From positions 1 through 64,000 of the forward strand of contig JAHJWB010000009.1 in assembly GCA_018828125.1 (NCBI GenBank): DNA of 64,000 nucleotides, given 5' to 3'. The position numbers and the translations under genes were made by a program. Shown here in pieces: positions 27,200 through 36,946 of the stretch (position 1 is the stretch's first letter; the number at the start of each line of letters is the position of its first letter). The DNA comes from Gammaproteobacteria bacterium (GTDB taxonomy: Bacteria > Pseudomonadota > Gammaproteobacteria > Burkholderiales > Burkholderiaceae_C). Under the pieces are notes generated by a model. The model did no database searches. It was given only the letters and a program-made list of their open reading frames with translations, and was not told where the DNA came from.

Positions 27200-29761
27200 A
27201 TGGATTCGCTCCCCCCCGCATCGCCCCACAGCACCCTCGTTGTGGCTGCACCTATTCGCTGGTGGCGCAAGTGGTGGCGCGGGCTGTCGCCCACCCGGCA
27301 GGACCGGTTCGCAGCCCTGGCGCCGCTGGCTGCCGTGTTGATGTTTCTGGCGGCCATCGTGGCGGCGTTCTGGTATTTGCGCGCTGAGGAGGCCGAGCGG
27401 GAACAAGAAGCCCTACGGCGTGACGTGGAATACGCCCAACAACGGGTACGCCTTCGTCTGCTGGAACGGCAGGAGCAACTCATGCGCATTGCGCGCGACC
27501 TGTCGAACCAGGAGCTCGAACGTTCTGACTTTGTCAGCCGCGCCGAGACGCTGATCAGCCAATATCCCGAGCTGCAAGCGATCACCTGGATCGATGAGCG
27601 CCGCCGCATCCGCGCCAGCCACGCAGCCCCCACGCTGGCCAGCAGCGAGCTGCGCATTGCAGGCGAAGTCCTCAAACCCGGCGACACCGCCGACACCTTT
27701 GGCTTGGCGCGCGACCTGCAGCAGCCGGTGTACGCACAGCCCACCGCCACGTCGGGTGATTCCGCCCCTTTGCTGCAGCTGCAGGTGCCGCTGAACAACC
27801 AAGGCAAGTTCAGCGGCGTGGTGCTGGGTGAATACTCCATCGACAGTCTGCTGCGCTACGGCACGCCGACCGAGGTGCTGGCGCGTTATGCCGTCACGCT
27901 GCTGGATGGCAAGAATCAGGTGCTGGCCGGCACGCCGCTGGGGCCTCGCAATACCGCCACGCAGTTGCTGCCTTGGAGCCCGCGTGCCAACGAATACGAA
28001 GTGCCGGTGTCGCCCGTGGGCAATGGCTTGGTGCTGAAGGCTCAGGCCTACCGCACCTCGCTCGGCGTGGTGGGCAGCGGGCTGTTCTGGCTGGTGGGCA
28101 CCTTGAGCGCGATGACCGCCTGGATGCTGATTGCCACCTGGCGCCACACACGCCGTCGCATGCAGGCGCAACAAGCCTTGGTGGCTGAAACCAACTTTCG
28201 CCGTGCAATGGAAAACTCCATCCTGACCGGCATGCGCGCGCTGGACATGGAAGGTCGCATTACCTATGTGAATGCCGCGTTCTGCCAGATGACGGGCTGG
28301 AGCGACGCAGAACTGGTGGGTTTGAAGGCGCCCTTCCCCTATTGGCCCGACTCGGACCACGAAGCCCTGCACGCCAAACTACGCGATGAACTGAGCGGCA
28401 AAACCATTGCAGGCGGTTTTCAGGTGCGGGTGCGGCGCAAAAGCGGCACGCTGTTTGACGCCCGCTTGTACGTGTCACCGCTGATCGATGCCCATGGGCA
28501 GCAAACAGGCTGGATGACGTCGATGACCGACATCACCGAGCCCAACCGCATCCGCGAGCAGCTTTCAGCTTCGCACGAACGCTTCACCATCGTGCTGGAA
28601 TCGCTGGACGCGTCGGTATCAGTGGCCCCCTTGGGCAGCGAAGAGCTGCTGTTTGCCAACAAGCTTTACCGCCAGTGGTTTGGTTCACAGACTGGCGGCC
28701 ATCTGCAGTTGGTGGCGCAGGCAGGGGTGGTGCCGATTGCTGGCACCAGCCATACCGGCATGGACGATGAAGACGGCCTGATGGGCCTGCCCACAGACCC
28801 GCTCACGAGCGCGCGCACCGAAAACGCCGAAATCTATTTGCCCGATCTGGGCAAATGGCTGGAAGTGCGATCACGCTACCTGAACTGGGTGGACGGACGA
28901 CTGGCCCAGATGGTGATTGCCACCGACATCACCCCGCGCCGCCAAGCCGAAGAACTGGCCGCACGCCAAGCAGAACGCGCCCAGTCTGTCAGCCGCCTGA
29001 TCACCATGGGGGAGATGGCGTCGAGCGTGGCGCATGAGTTGAATCAGCCGCTCACCGCCATCAACAACTATTGCAGCGGCATGGTGTCGCGCATCCAGAG
29101 CGGGCAACTCACCGAAGAAGCGCTGCTGACGGCCCTGCAAAAAACGGCGCACCAAGCCCAGCGCGCAGGCCAGATCATCCAGCGCATCCGCGCCTTTGTG
29201 AAGAAAAGCGAGCCCAACCGCACACTGGCAGACGTGCCTTCGATGGTGAACGAAGCGGTGGAGCTGGCCGACATTGAACTGCGCCGCCACAACGTGCGTT
29301 TGACTCATTACGTAGCGGCACGGCTGCCTCCCGTGATGGCGGACACCATCCTGATTGAGCAGGTGCTGGTGAACCTGATGAAAAACGGGGCGGAGGCCAT
29401 TCAGCACGCCAACCGCCCAGCGGCAGGCCGCAGTGTTGAACTGCGCGTGGTGCCCAAACACATCGATGACCGCGAAGTCGTGGAGTTCTCGGTGCAGGAC
29501 ACCGGCAAGGGCTTGGCGCCAGAAGTCCTTGAACGCTTGTTCGAGGCGTTCTTCTCGACCAAGGAAGAAGGCATGGGCATGGGCCTGAACCTGTGCCGCA
29601 GCATCGTCGAGTCGCATCTGGGCCGAATGCAGGCGGAGAACCTCTACAATGGATCAGAGGTCACAGGCTGCAGGTTCTCCTTCTGGCTGCCGCTCGCCAA
29701 GCCTGCTGATGCCACTACAAATTCTGTAGCAAACGAAAAAACCCCAAGGACAATTGCATGA
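27200..29761 (+). CDS. Membrane PAS-domain sensor histidine kinase
   Basis: A sensor kinase of about 853 aa. Membrane helices at about 38-60 and 290-312 bracket a periplasmic sensor domain of about 220 residues. A clear PAS domain follows (FRRAMENSILTGMRALD onward), then a second, weaker PAS-like region. The dimerisation and phosphoacceptor motif is ASSVAHELNQPLTAINNY (His near 611), and the ATPase part includes NLMKNGAEAI and DTGKGL. The start at 27200 gives MDSLPPAS; earlier in-frame starts reach 27137. Its stop overlaps the response regulator start as ATGA. The C-terminal residues DATTNSVANE are encoded by a piece resembling the family repeat. The signal is unknown. Confidence 0.92.
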   Translation: MDSLPPASPHSTLVVAAPIRWWRKWWRGLSPTRQDRFAALAPLAAVLMFLAAIVAAFWYLRAEEAEREQEALRRDVEYAQQRVRLRLLERQEQLMRIARDLSNQELERSDFVSRAETLISQYPELQAITWIDERRRIRASHAAPTLASSELRIAGEVLKPGDTADTFGLARDLQQPVYAQPTATSGDSAPLLQLQVPLNNQGKFSGVVLGEYSIDSLLRYGTPTEVLARYAVTLLDGKNQVLAGTPLGPRNTATQLLPWSPRANEYEVPVSPVGNGLVLKAQAYRTSLGVVGSGLFWLVGTLSAMTAWMLIATWRHTRRRMQAQQALVAETNFRRAMENSILTGMRALDMEGRITYVNAAFCQMTGWSDAELVGLKAPFPYWPDSDHEALHAKLRDELSGKTIAGGFQVRVRRKSGTLFDARLYVSPLIDAHGQQTGWMTSMTDITEPNRIREQLSASHERFTIVLESLDASVSVAPLGSEELLFANKLYRQWFGSQTGGHLQLVAQAGVVPIAGTSHTGMDDEDGLMGLPTDPLTSARTENAEIYLPDLGKWLEVRSRYLNWVDGRLAQMVIATDITPRRQAEELAARQAERAQSVSRLITMGEMASSVAHELNQPLTAINNYCSGMVSRIQSGQLTEEALLTALQKTAHQAQRAGQIIQRIRAFVKKSEPNRTLADVPSMVNEAVELADIELRRHNVRLTHYVAARLPPVMADTILIEQVLVNLMKNGAEAIQHANRPAAGRSVELRVVPKHIDDREVVEFSVQDTGKGLAPEVLERLFEAFFSTKEEGMGMGLNLCRSIVESHLGRMQAENLYNGSEVTGCRFSFWLPLAKPADATTNSVANEKTPRTIA

Positions 29762-30384
29762 GCTTGATTCCGAAAAAAGGCACTGTTTACGTTGTAGATG
29801 ACGACGAGGCAGTCCGCGATTCCCTGCAGTGGCTGCTGGAAGGCAAGGACTACCGGGTGCGTTGCTTTGATTCGGCTGAGACGTTTCTGTCGCGCTACGA
29901 CCCTCGCGAAGTGGCCTGCCTGATTGTGGACATCCGCATGGGCGGCATGACCGGGCTGGAGCTGCAAGACCGCCTCATTGAGCGCAAATCCCCCCTGCCC
30001 ATCGTGTTCATCACCGGCCACGGCGACGTGCCCATGGCCGTGAACACCATGAAAAAAGGCGCTCTGGACTTTATTCAGAAACCGTTTGACGAAGAAGAAC
30101 TGGTCGGCTTGGTAGAGCGCATGCTGGACCACGCCCGGGAGGCGTTTGCAGGCTTTCAGCAAGCTGCCAGCCGAGACGCGCTTTTGTCCAAGCTCACCAG
30201 CCGCGAAGCCCAGGTGCTTGAACGCATCGTGGCAGGCCGCCTGAACAAGCAGATCGCCGACGACCTGGGCATCAGCATCAAGACGGTGGAGGCGCACCGC
30301 GCCAACATCATGGAAAAGCTGAACGCCAACACCGTGGCCGACCTGCTGAAGATTGCCCTGGGCCAGAACGCCCCCAAGGCTTGA
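29758..30384 (+). CDS. FixJ/NarL-type response regulator
   Basis: A 208-aa two-component regulator. The receiver domain has the acidic pocket DDDE (14-17), phosphoacceptor Asp58 in LIVDIRMGGMTG, Thr in FITGHGD and Lys in FIQKPF. The C-terminal LuxR-type helix-turn-helix reads SREAQVLERIVAGRLNKQIAD. A 4-bp overlap with the kinase gene makes it the cognate partner. FixJ-like pairs with DctB- or TodS-style kinases usually switch on catabolic or respiratory genes; the targets are not evident here. Confidence 0.94.
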   Translation: MSLIPKKGTVYVVDDDEAVRDSLQWLLEGKDYRVRCFDSAETFLSRYDPREVACLIVDIRMGGMTGLELQDRLIERKSPLPIVFITGHGDVPMAVNTMKKGALDFIQKPFDEEELVGLVERMLDHAREAFAGFQQAASRDALLSKLTSREAQVLERIVAGRLNKQIADDLGISIKTVEAHRANIMEKLNANTVADLLKIALGQNAPKA

Positions 30385-30440
30385 AACTCATATTTTGATA
30401 GCTGCTAGCGCTTACCAGTAAAGCGCCAGAGGCCAATTTG
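30385..30440 (-). repeat. Comamonadaceae-type intergenic palindromic repeat, copy 2
   Basis: This copy reads TTTTGATAGCTGCTAGCGCTT, then AAGCGCCAGAGGCCAATTTGACTG. It lies between the response regulator and folD and is in the opposite orientation to copy 1 at 5541-5594. Confidence 0.85.
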
Positions 30441-30456
30441 ACTGATATTTTCTGAT

Positions 30457-31311
30457 ATGACCGCTCAACTGATCGACGGCAACGCCCTGTCCCGCCAACT
30501 GCGCAGCGAGATCGCGCAACGCGCCGCTGCACTCACGGGGCGCGGCCACCAGCCCGGTCTGGCCGTGATCCTGGTCGGCGAGGACCCTGCGTCTGCGGTG
30601 TACGTGCGCAACAAGGTCAAGGCCTGCGAAGACAGTGGCGTGCGATCCGTTTTTGAGAAGTACGACGCCGATCTGAGCGAAGCCGCGCTGCTGGCGCGCA
30701 TTGACGCGTTGAACGCGGACCCCAGTGTTCATGGCATTCTGGTGCAGATGCCGCTGCCCAAACACATCGACCCCCACAAGGTGATCGAGGCCATTGCCAC
30801 GGCCAAAGACGTGGACGGGTACTCGGTGCTGTCAGCCGGTGAACTGATGGCCGGCCTTGAGGGCTTTCGCCCATGCACGCCTTACGGCAGCATGAAGCTG
30901 ATCGAGTCGACCGGGCAATCCATCAAGGGTAAACATGCCGTCGTCATCGGGCGCAGCAACACGGTGGGCAAGCCCATGGCTCTACTGCTGCTGCAGGCCA
31001 ATGCCACCGTCACGGTCAGCCACAGCGGCACGCCCGACTTGGGTTACCACACTCGGCAAGCCGACATCGTGGTTGCCGCGGTGGGCCGCGCCAATACACT
31101 GACGGCCGACATGGTCAAACCCGGCGCCATCGTGATCGACGTCGGCATCAACCGCAAGGCAGATGGGAAGCTTTGCGGTGATGTGGATTTTGACGGTGTC
31201 AAGGAAGTGGCAGGCTGGATCACCCCCGTGCCCGGCGGGGTTGGCCCCATGACCATTACCATGCTGCTGGTGAACACCATCGAAGCCGCCGAGCGCGCCG
31301 CCGGGCATTGA
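30457..31311 (+). CDS. folD: Methylenetetrahydrofolate dehydrogenase / cyclohydrolase
   Basis: A bifunctional enzyme of one-carbon metabolism, converting 5,10-methylene-THF to 10-formyl-THF with NADP+, 284 aa. It contains the catalytic Lys in [13 protein letters not shown], the folate-site motif [12 protein letters not shown] and the Rossmann part [17 protein letters not shown], ending with [16 protein letters not shown]. Length is typical. It stands between a palindromic repeat and prlC, which follows after 67 bp. Confidence 0.97.
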   Translation: MTAQLIDGNALSRQLRSEIAQRAAALTGRGHQPGLAVILVGEDPASAVYVRNKVKACEDSGVRSVFEKYDADLSEAALLARIDALNADPSVHGILVQMPLPKHIDPHKVIEAIATAKDVDGYSVLSAGELMAGLEGFRPCTPYGSMKLIESTGQSIKGKHAVVIGRSNTVGKPMALLLLQANATVTVSHSGTPDLGYHTRQADIVVAAVGRANTLTADMVKPGAIVIDVGINRKADGKLCGDVDFDGVKEVAGWITPVPGGVGPMTITMLLVNTIEAAERAAGH

Positions 31312-31378
31312 GACCATCCCGTCGATGTCGGCTGCTTTGCAACTTGAACCCGCGCCAGTTGGCGCCATCTAAATTCGC

Positions 31379-33427
31379 ATGAGCAACGCCCTTCTCGACT
31401 TCTCCGACCTCCCCCACTTCGATCGCATCACACCGCCCGACGTAGCTCCGGCCATGGATGTTCTGCTGGAGCGCGCCAATGCGGCGCTGGAGACCGTCAC
31501 CGCGCCCGATTTTCCGGCCCATTGGGAAACCATCGCCAAGGTGCTGGACGTGGCGACGGAACAGCTGGGCACTGCGTGGGGCGCCGTCAGCCACCTGAAC
31601 AGCGTGGCGGACACGCCGGAATTGCGCGCCGCGTACAACGCCGCACTGCCCCGCGTCACGGAGTTCTGGACACGCCTGGGCGCAGACGAGCGCCTGTATG
31701 CCAAGTACAAGGCCATCGACCCTGCCTCACTGTCGCCGGAACAACGCCAGGCCCATCTGAACGCCGTGCGCAACTTTGTGCTCAGCGGTGCAGAACTGAC
31801 CGGCACCGCCAAAGAGCGATTCGCCCAAATCCAGGAACGCCAGGCCGAGCTGAGCCAGAAATTCAGCGAAAACGCCCTGGATGCAACCGATGCCTACGCC
31901 TACTACGCCACACAAGACGAGCTTGTTGGCGTGCCGGACGATGTCCAGCAGACCGCTCGGGCGGCCGCGCAAGCCGACGGCAAGGTGGGATACAAGCTCA
32001 CGCTCAAGATGCCGTGCTATTTGCCGGTGATGCAGTTCGCAGCCCGCAGCGATCTGCGCGAAAAACTGTACCGCGCCTACGTGACCCGTGCATCGGACCA
32101 AGCGGAAGGCGATGCGCGCAAGTTCGACAACTCAGCGTTGATCGGCGAGATTTTGGCGCTGCGCCGTGAAGAAGCCCAATTGCTCGGTTACGCCAACTTT
32201 GGTGAAGTGTCGGTCGTGCCCAAGATGGCGAAATCGCCGGATGAGGTGATCGGTTTCCTTCGAGACCTGGCTCGGCGGGCCAAACCTTATGCCGAGAAGG
32301 ATGTGGCCGATCTGCGCAAATTTGCCGCAGAGCACCTGTCCCTTGCCGAGCCACAGGCATGGGACTGGCCTTATATCTCCGAGAAGCTCAAGGAAGCGCG
32401 TTACGCCTTCAGTGAGCAGGAGGTGAAGAAATACTTCACTGCACCCAAGGTGTTGGCTGGGCTGTTCAAGATCATTGAAACGCTGTTTGAGGTGTCCATC
32501 CGCCGCGACAGCGCGCCGGTGTGGAATCCCGCGGTGGAGTTCTATCGCATCGAGCGCGAGGGTCAATTGGTAGGCCAGTTTTACCTGGACCAACCTGCGC
32601 GTACAGGCAAACGTGGCGGCGCATGGATGGACGATGTGCGCGCGCGCTGGCAGCGACCTGACACCGGTGTTCTGCAAACCCCTGTCGCCCATTTGGTCTG
32701 CAACTTCGCCGAAGGCGTGGATGGTAATCCGCCCCTGCTGACACACGACGATGTCATCACGCTCTTCCACGAGTTTGGCCATGGCCTGCACCACATGCTG
32801 ACGCAGGTGAACGAACGGGATGTGTCTGGCATCAGCGGCGTGGAGTGGGATGCGGTCGAGCTGCCCAGCCAGTTCATGGAGAACTTTTGCTGGGAGTGGG
32901 ATGTGCTCAAGCACATGACTGCGCATGTTGAAACCGGGGCTCCACTGCCCCGCGAATTGTTCGACAAGATGATCGCTGCCAAAAACTTCCAGAGCGGCAT
33001 GCAGACCTTGCGCCAGATCGAGTTCTCGCTGTTCGACATGCTTTTGCACACCGATCACGATCCCGCTCAGGACTTCATGCCGTTGCTCAATCAAGTGCGC
33101 AGCGAAGTGTCAGTTCTGACGCCTCCAGCGTTCAGCCGCACGGCCCATACCTTCAGCCACATTTTTGCAGGCGGATACGCAGCGGGTTACTACAGTTATA
33201 AATGGGCGGAAGTTTTAAGCGCAGACGCCTATGCAGCTTTCGAAGAAACGGCGGGCAGCGACGGCCTTCCCAGCACCGAGACAGGTCGTCGTTATCGCGA
33301 GGCCATCTTGGAAGCCGGAGGCAGCCGCCCCGCTATGGAATCTTTCAAGGCATTTCGTGGACGTGAGCCCAGCTTGGATGCGCTACTGCGCCACCAGGGC
33401 ATGGCCGAAGAAGTATTAAGCGTTTGA
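31379..33427 (+). CDS. prlC: Oligopeptidase A (M3 metallopeptidase)
   Basis: A cytoplasmic zinc oligopeptidase of 682 aa that degrades small peptides, including cleaved signal peptides. The zinc site HEFGHGLHH begins near position 32768, with the third ligand Glu further on in GISGVEWDAVELPSQFMEN. Overall length and the C-terminal AGYYSYKWAEVLSADAYAAF block match PrlC/OpdA. It probably forms a transcription unit with folD. Confidence 0.96.
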   Translation: MSNALLDFSDLPHFDRITPPDVAPAMDVLLERANAALETVTAPDFPAHWETIAKVLDVATEQLGTAWGAVSHLNSVADTPELRAAYNAALPRVTEFWTRLGADERLYAKYKAIDPASLSPEQRQAHLNAVRNFVLSGAELTGTAKERFAQIQERQAELSQKFSENALDATDAYAYYATQDELVGVPDDVQQTARAAAQADGKVGYKLTLKMPCYLPVMQFAARSDLREKLYRAYVTRASDQAEGDARKFDNSALIGEILALRREEAQLLGYANFGEVSVVPKMAKSPDEVIGFLRDLARRAKPYAEKDVADLRKFAAEHLSLAEPQAWDWPYISEKLKEARYAFSEQEVKKYFTAPKVLAGLFKIIETLFEVSIRRDSAPVWNPAVEFYRIEREGQLVGQFYLDQPARTGKRGGAWMDDVRARWQRPDTGVLQTPVAHLVCNFAEGVDGNPPLLTHDDVITLFHEFGHGLHHMLTQVNERDVSGISGVEWDAVELPSQFMENFCWEWDVLKHMTAHVETGAPLPRELFDKMIAAKNFQSGMQTLRQIEFSLFDMLLHTDHDPAQDFMPLLNQVRSEVSVLTPPAFSRTAHTFSHIFAGGYAAGYYSYKWAEVLSADAYAAFEETAGSDGLPSTETGRRYREAILEAGGSRPAMESFKAFRGREPSLDALLRHQGMAEEVLSV

Positions 33428-33505
33428 GAAATCACCGGCGGTGAAGCAACGCGTTGCGCGGTGCACAACAGCACCGCACTCTGTAGTGAAGTGAGGAGAT
33501 TGATC

Positions 33506-34159
33506 ATGCAAAAACCACTGGTCGCGCCCCTACTAGCATCGTTGCTGATGGCTCTGGTCAGCGTCAATGCGCAGGCACAAAGCGTGTATCGCATCGTAGG
33601 TCCCGACGGCAAGGTCACGTTTTCGGACCGCCCCCCGGCAGATGCCAGCGCCCAGCCCACACGCACGGTGAATACCGGGCCCGCCGCTGCCAATGCGACG
33701 CTGCCGCTGGAGCTTCGGCAAGTTACCACGCGCTTTCCCGTCACCCTCTACACCGGAAGCGACTGCGCGCCCTGCAACAGTGCGCGCAACCTGCTGACAT
33801 CGCGCGGTGTTCCGTTTACTGAGCGCACGGTGTCCACCAACGAAGACATCGCTGCACTGCAGCGCCTGAGCGGCAATTCCAGCCTGCCCTTCGGCACCAT
33901 TGGCGGGCAGCAATTGGCGGGGTTCTCCGATACGGAATGGACGCAGTACCTGGATGCGGCGGGTTATCCCAAACAGTCTCAGCTGCCCGCAACTTACCGA
34001 GCCCCTGCGCCCAGCCCCCTGGTAGCAATCAAAGCTGCAGAACCAGCGTCTGCGACAGCCCCTGCGCCATCTTCGCGTGCTGCAGCCCAGAGAACACGGC
34101 CACCAGCACCGGTAAACGAAGGCCCCACTCCTAGCAACCCTGCGGGAATTCGCTTCTAG
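33506..34159 (+). CDS. Exported DUF4124 and glutaredoxin-like protein
   Basis: A 217-aa exported protein. Residues 1-25 form a signal peptide ending AQAQ. A DUF4124 motif follows (SVYRIVGPDGKVTFSDRPPA). A thioredoxin-fold domain begins with VTLYTGSDCAPCNSARNLL, giving a CxxC at Cys87/Cys90, and contains LPFGTIGGQQLAGF. The C-terminus is a Pro/Ala-rich tail. GAGGAG precedes the start. It may handle thiols in the periplasm. The DUF4124-glutaredoxin arrangement is common in Comamonadaceae, but its role is not established. Confidence 0.88.
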   Translation: MQKPLVAPLLASLLMALVSVNAQAQSVYRIVGPDGKVTFSDRPPADASAQPTRTVNTGPAAANATLPLELRQVTTRFPVTLYTGSDCAPCNSARNLLTSRGVPFTERTVSTNEDIAALQRLSGNSSLPFGTIGGQQLAGFSDTEWTQYLDAAGYPKQSQLPATYRAPAPSPLVAIKAAEPASATAPAPSSRAAAQRTRPPAPVNEGPTPSNPAGIRF

Positions 34160-34224
34160 AACGATCATTTCCCTGCGACCAAGGTATCGAAATACAGAGT
34201 ACCTTGGTCAATCCTTCAGAAAAT

Positions 34225-34253
34225 AGGGGCCTGTCAGGCCCCTTTGCTTTTTT
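34225..34253 (+). terminator. Terminator between convergent DUF4124 and rpiA genes
   Basis: Stem AGGGGCC/GGCCCCT with loop TGTCA is followed by TTGCTTTTTT. It sits between two convergent genes and could serve both directions, although the T-rich side favours the plus strand. Confidence 0.8.
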
Positions 34254-34276
34254 CTGCGCGACAACGGACCAATCGT

Positions 34277-34966
34277 TCAGTACCGGAGTGTCTTGACACC
34301 TTGCGCAGTGCCCAGCAAACACACTGACGCCTTCTGGTGGGCAAACACTCCAACGGTCACCACACCCGGCCACTGGTTGACATCAGACTCAAATCCGAGA
34401 GGATCGGTGATCGACAGGCCTCTCACATCCAGAATGTGCTGGCCATTGTCAGTCACCAGCGGGGCGCCGTCCTTCAACCGCACCGAGGCCTTTGCGCCCA
34501 AAGCCTCGAACCGGCGGGCAACATGGTGCGTAGCCATCGGGATCACTTCCACTGGCAATGGAAACTGCCCCAATGCCTGGACAAGCTTGGACTCGTCAGC
34601 GATACAGACAAAACTGCGGGCCAACGCAGCCACGATTTTCTCGCGCGTCAGCGCAGCGCCGCCGCCCTTGATCATGTTGCCGGTTCCATCGATTTCGTCC
34701 GCACCGTCGATATAGACGGACAGCGACTCCACCTGGTTGGCATCAAAGACTTCAATGCCCAACGCTTTCAGGCGTTCCGTACTGGCCACGGAGCTGGAAA
34801 CAGCGCCCTTGATCTGGTCTTTCATGCCCGCAAGGGCATCGATGAATTTGTTGACTGTGGAGCCTGTGCCCACGCCCACAATTTCGCCTGGCACCACATA
34901 TTGGAGTGCGGCTTGGCCGACCAGGGTCTTAAGTTCGTCTTGTGTCAGGGGGGAAGTGGTGGTCAT
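34277..34966 (-). CDS. rpiA: Ribose-5-phosphate isomerase A
   Basis: A pentose-phosphate isomerase interconverting ribose 5-phosphate and ribulose 5-phosphate, 229 aa. Conserved motifs are [50 protein letters not shown] and the closing [15 protein letters not shown]. Length is typical. It is convergent with the DUF4124 gene and divergent from pyrD, only 37 bp apart. Confidence 0.97.
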   Translation of the reverse strand: MTTTSPLTQDELKTLVGQAALQYVVPGEIVGVGTGSTVNKFIDALAGMKDQIKGAVSSSVASTERLKALGIEVFDANQVESLSVYIDGADEIDGTGNMIKGGGAALTREKIVAALARSFVCIADESKLVQALGQFPLPVEVIPMATHHVARRFEALGAKASVRLKDGAPLVTDNGQHILDVRGLSITDPLGFESDVNQWPGVVTVGVFAHQKASVCLLGTAQGVKTLRY

Positions 34967-35003
34967 GGGAGAAAATCAGGGGTAATCACCGAATTATCCC
35001 CCC

Positions 35004-36056
35004 ATGTCCCTCATCCCCTACGCTCTCACCCGACCCTTTCTTTTTGGCATGGATGCCGAAGCCGCCCATGAACTCACCATGGACATGCTGGCGCGCGGGC
35101 AACGCACCCCGCTGCAGTGGGCCTGGTGCAATGAAACGGTGGACGACCCCATTGAGTTGGCTGGACTGACGTTCCCCAACCGTGTGGGCATGGCCGCAGG
35201 GCTGGATAAAAATGCGCGCTGCATTGATGCGCTGGGCGCCATGGGCTTTGGGTTTGTAGAGGTCGGCACAGTCACCCCTAAAGCACAACCCGGCAACCCG
35301 AAGCCCCGCATGTTCCGCCTGCCTGAGGCGCGGGCCCTGATCAATCGCCTGGGCTTCAACAACGAAGGGCTTGAGGCGTTTTTGCACAATGTTCAGCAAG
35401 CCCGCTTCAGATCGCTGCCCCGCAAGCACCCTATGCTGCTGGGCTTGAACATCGGCAAGAACGCGACAACTCGCATTGAGAACGCCACCAGCGACTACGT
35501 GACTTGTCTTGACGGCGTCTACTCGCACGCAGACTACGTTACCGTAAACATCAGTTCTCCGAACACCCAGAACCTGCGCGCACTGCAAAGCGACGCGGCA
35601 CTGGATTCTTTGTTAGGAGCCATTGCGCAGCGGCGTGAAACGCTGGCAGTGCAGCACGCGCGGCGTGTACCGATATTCGTGAAAATCGCACCCGATCTCG
35701 ACGAAACGCAGGTATCGGTGATAGCGGCCACATTACAGCGGCATGGCATGGACGGGGTCATTGCGACCAACACCACGATCAGCCGGGTTGCCGTACAGGG
35801 AATGCGCCATGCCGAAGAAACCGGCGGGCTCAGCGGTGCGCCCGTGCTGGAGGCCAGCAACCAGGTGATTCGACAACTGCGTGCGGCGCTAGGTAGCCGT
35901 TTCCCCATCATCGGCGTGGGCGGGATCATGTGCGCTGACGACGCTGTGAGCAAGATCCGCGCGGGGGCTGATGTCGTGCAGATTTACACGGGCCTCATTT
36001 ACGAGGGACCAGCACTCGTTGCAAAAGCAGCCAAGGCCCTTAAAGTCCTCGCCTGA
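35004..36056 (+). CDS. pyrD: Dihydroorotate dehydrogenase, quinone-linked (class 2)
   Basis: The membrane-associated flavoenzyme of pyrimidine synthesis that oxidises dihydroorotate with quinone, 350 aa. The N-terminal segment up to about residue 45 fits the quinone-binding extension of class 2 enzymes. Core motifs include [37 protein letters not shown] with the catalytic Ser, and IIGVGGI with the FMN phosphate site. It has its own downstream terminator. Confidence 0.97.
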   Translation: MSLIPYALTRPFLFGMDAEAAHELTMDMLARGQRTPLQWAWCNETVDDPIELAGLTFPNRVGMAAGLDKNARCIDALGAMGFGFVEVGTVTPKAQPGNPKPRMFRLPEARALINRLGFNNEGLEAFLHNVQQARFRSLPRKHPMLLGLNIGKNATTRIENATSDYVTCLDGVYSHADYVTVNISSPNTQNLRALQSDAALDSLLGAIAQRRETLAVQHARRVPIFVKIAPDLDETQVSVIAATLQRHGMDGVIATNTTISRVAVQGMRHAEETGGLSGAPVLEASNQVIRQLRAALGSRFPIIGVGGIMCADDAVSKIRAGADVVQIYTGLIYEGPALVAKAAKALKVLA

Positions 36057-36086
36057 GCAAATCAGTCAGCATCTGCACAACGAAAA

Positions 36087-36118
36087 ACGGAGCCCCTTTC
36101 TACCGGGCCCCGTGTTTT
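36087..36118 (+). terminator. Terminator of pyrD
   Basis: Stem ACGGAGCCC/GGGCCCCGT with one mismatch is followed by GTTTT, 31 bp past the pyrD stop. Confidence 0.7.
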
Positions 36119-36172
36119 AAAAAGACATCACTCCGTACCCTGTACCTCATGGGGCAACGCCAACGTCCTCGG

Positions 36173-36508
36173 TCAACGGCGAAGTCGCATCAACATGGGC
36201 AACAAAACACCGCCCCAACGAATCAGCCTGCGCGGCCCTGCCAGCAGCGCAACGCCTGCCATCGCTGCGACAGCAATGGGATGGTCACGCGCGAAGCCTG
36301 CAGCGCGAAGCGCAAACGATTCGTCAATGGCGTTGATGCCAGGATTTCGCTCAGCCAGTGCCAGAGACTGTGCGCGTGCCGCGCGCCTTGCACGAAGGCG
36401 TTCGCGTTGCACGGCAATTCGCTCCAGAACCCGTTGCTGCTCGGGGGTCGCTGACCTCACAAGTGCCTTCACGGTATCCGAGCTGGATGGATTCGCCGAT
36501 TGGCTCAT
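36173..36508 (-). CDS. YqjK-like small membrane-associated protein
   Basis: A 111-aa protein with a charged helical N-terminus (about 1-55, likely coiled coil, Arg- and Ala-rich) and one hydrophobic segment (HPIAVAAMAGVALLAG). The start has AAGGAG upstream and overlaps the stop of the YqjE-like gene as ATGA. It is the third gene of a yqjD-yqjE-yqjK-like group. Sequence similarity to E. coli YqjK is weak by eye; the assignment leans on gene order. Confidence 0.7.
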   Translation of the reverse strand: MSQSANPSSSDTVKALVRSATPEQQRVLERIAVQRERLRARRAARAQSLALAERNPGINAIDESFALRAAGFARDHPIAVAAMAGVALLAGPRRLIRWGGVLLPMLMRLRR

Positions 36509-36900
36509 AGTCGCTCCTTGATATCGCGCCAATCCTGAGCAAGCTCTTGACGGGTCAATGCAAAGCCATTGCTAGCGCGCTGTGCCACCGATATCAACGA
36601 CATCAGGGTGGCACCCCAGCCCAATATCCAAACACCTGCGACAACCCATGCCACCAGAGTGCGGTGGGGGGTATCCCAAAAATGGACGAGCACGGCCAAA
36701 GACAGCATGATCAAAGCCACAACCGTCAGCCCTGCCACCAGGATGGTGAGCACCAGCAATTGTCGTAGCCGCTGTTTTTGATCTCCCCATTCAAGGCGAG
36801 CCAAATCCATTCGGTCTTCTGCCGCGATAGCGCCTTCAATCACATTGGCGCGCCAACGGGCGACCAAGGCCTCCAACCCCAGCAACGAGAGCCAATTCAT
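36505..36900 (-). CDS. YqjE / phage-holin-like membrane protein
   Basis: A 131-aa protein with two membrane helices (about 48-72 and 84-106) between charged ends. It has the pattern of the YqjE/putative holin-superfamily-III group. It lies between a DUF883 gene and a YqjK-like gene, overlapping the latter by four bases. In E. coli the yqjD-yqjE-yqjK cluster is stationary-phase induced, and YqjD links ribosomes to the membrane. A phage origin is not implied. Confidence 0.82.
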   Translation of the reverse strand: MNWLSLLGLEALVARWRANVIEGAIAAEDRMDLARLEWGDQKQRLRQLLVLTILVAGLTVVALIMLSLAVLVHFWDTPHRTLVAWVVAGVWILGWGATLMSLISVAQRASNGFALTRQELAQDWRDIKERL

Positions 36901-36946
36901 TCAACTCCTCCCTGTGGTGGTTTTCGCATGGAAGACCCCCTGTCGA

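Noticed and set aside
36505-36900. A phage holin, hence a prophage remnant
   Set aside because: The protein matches the YqjE group, and its neighbours are DUF883 and YqjK-like genes. There are no other phage genes.
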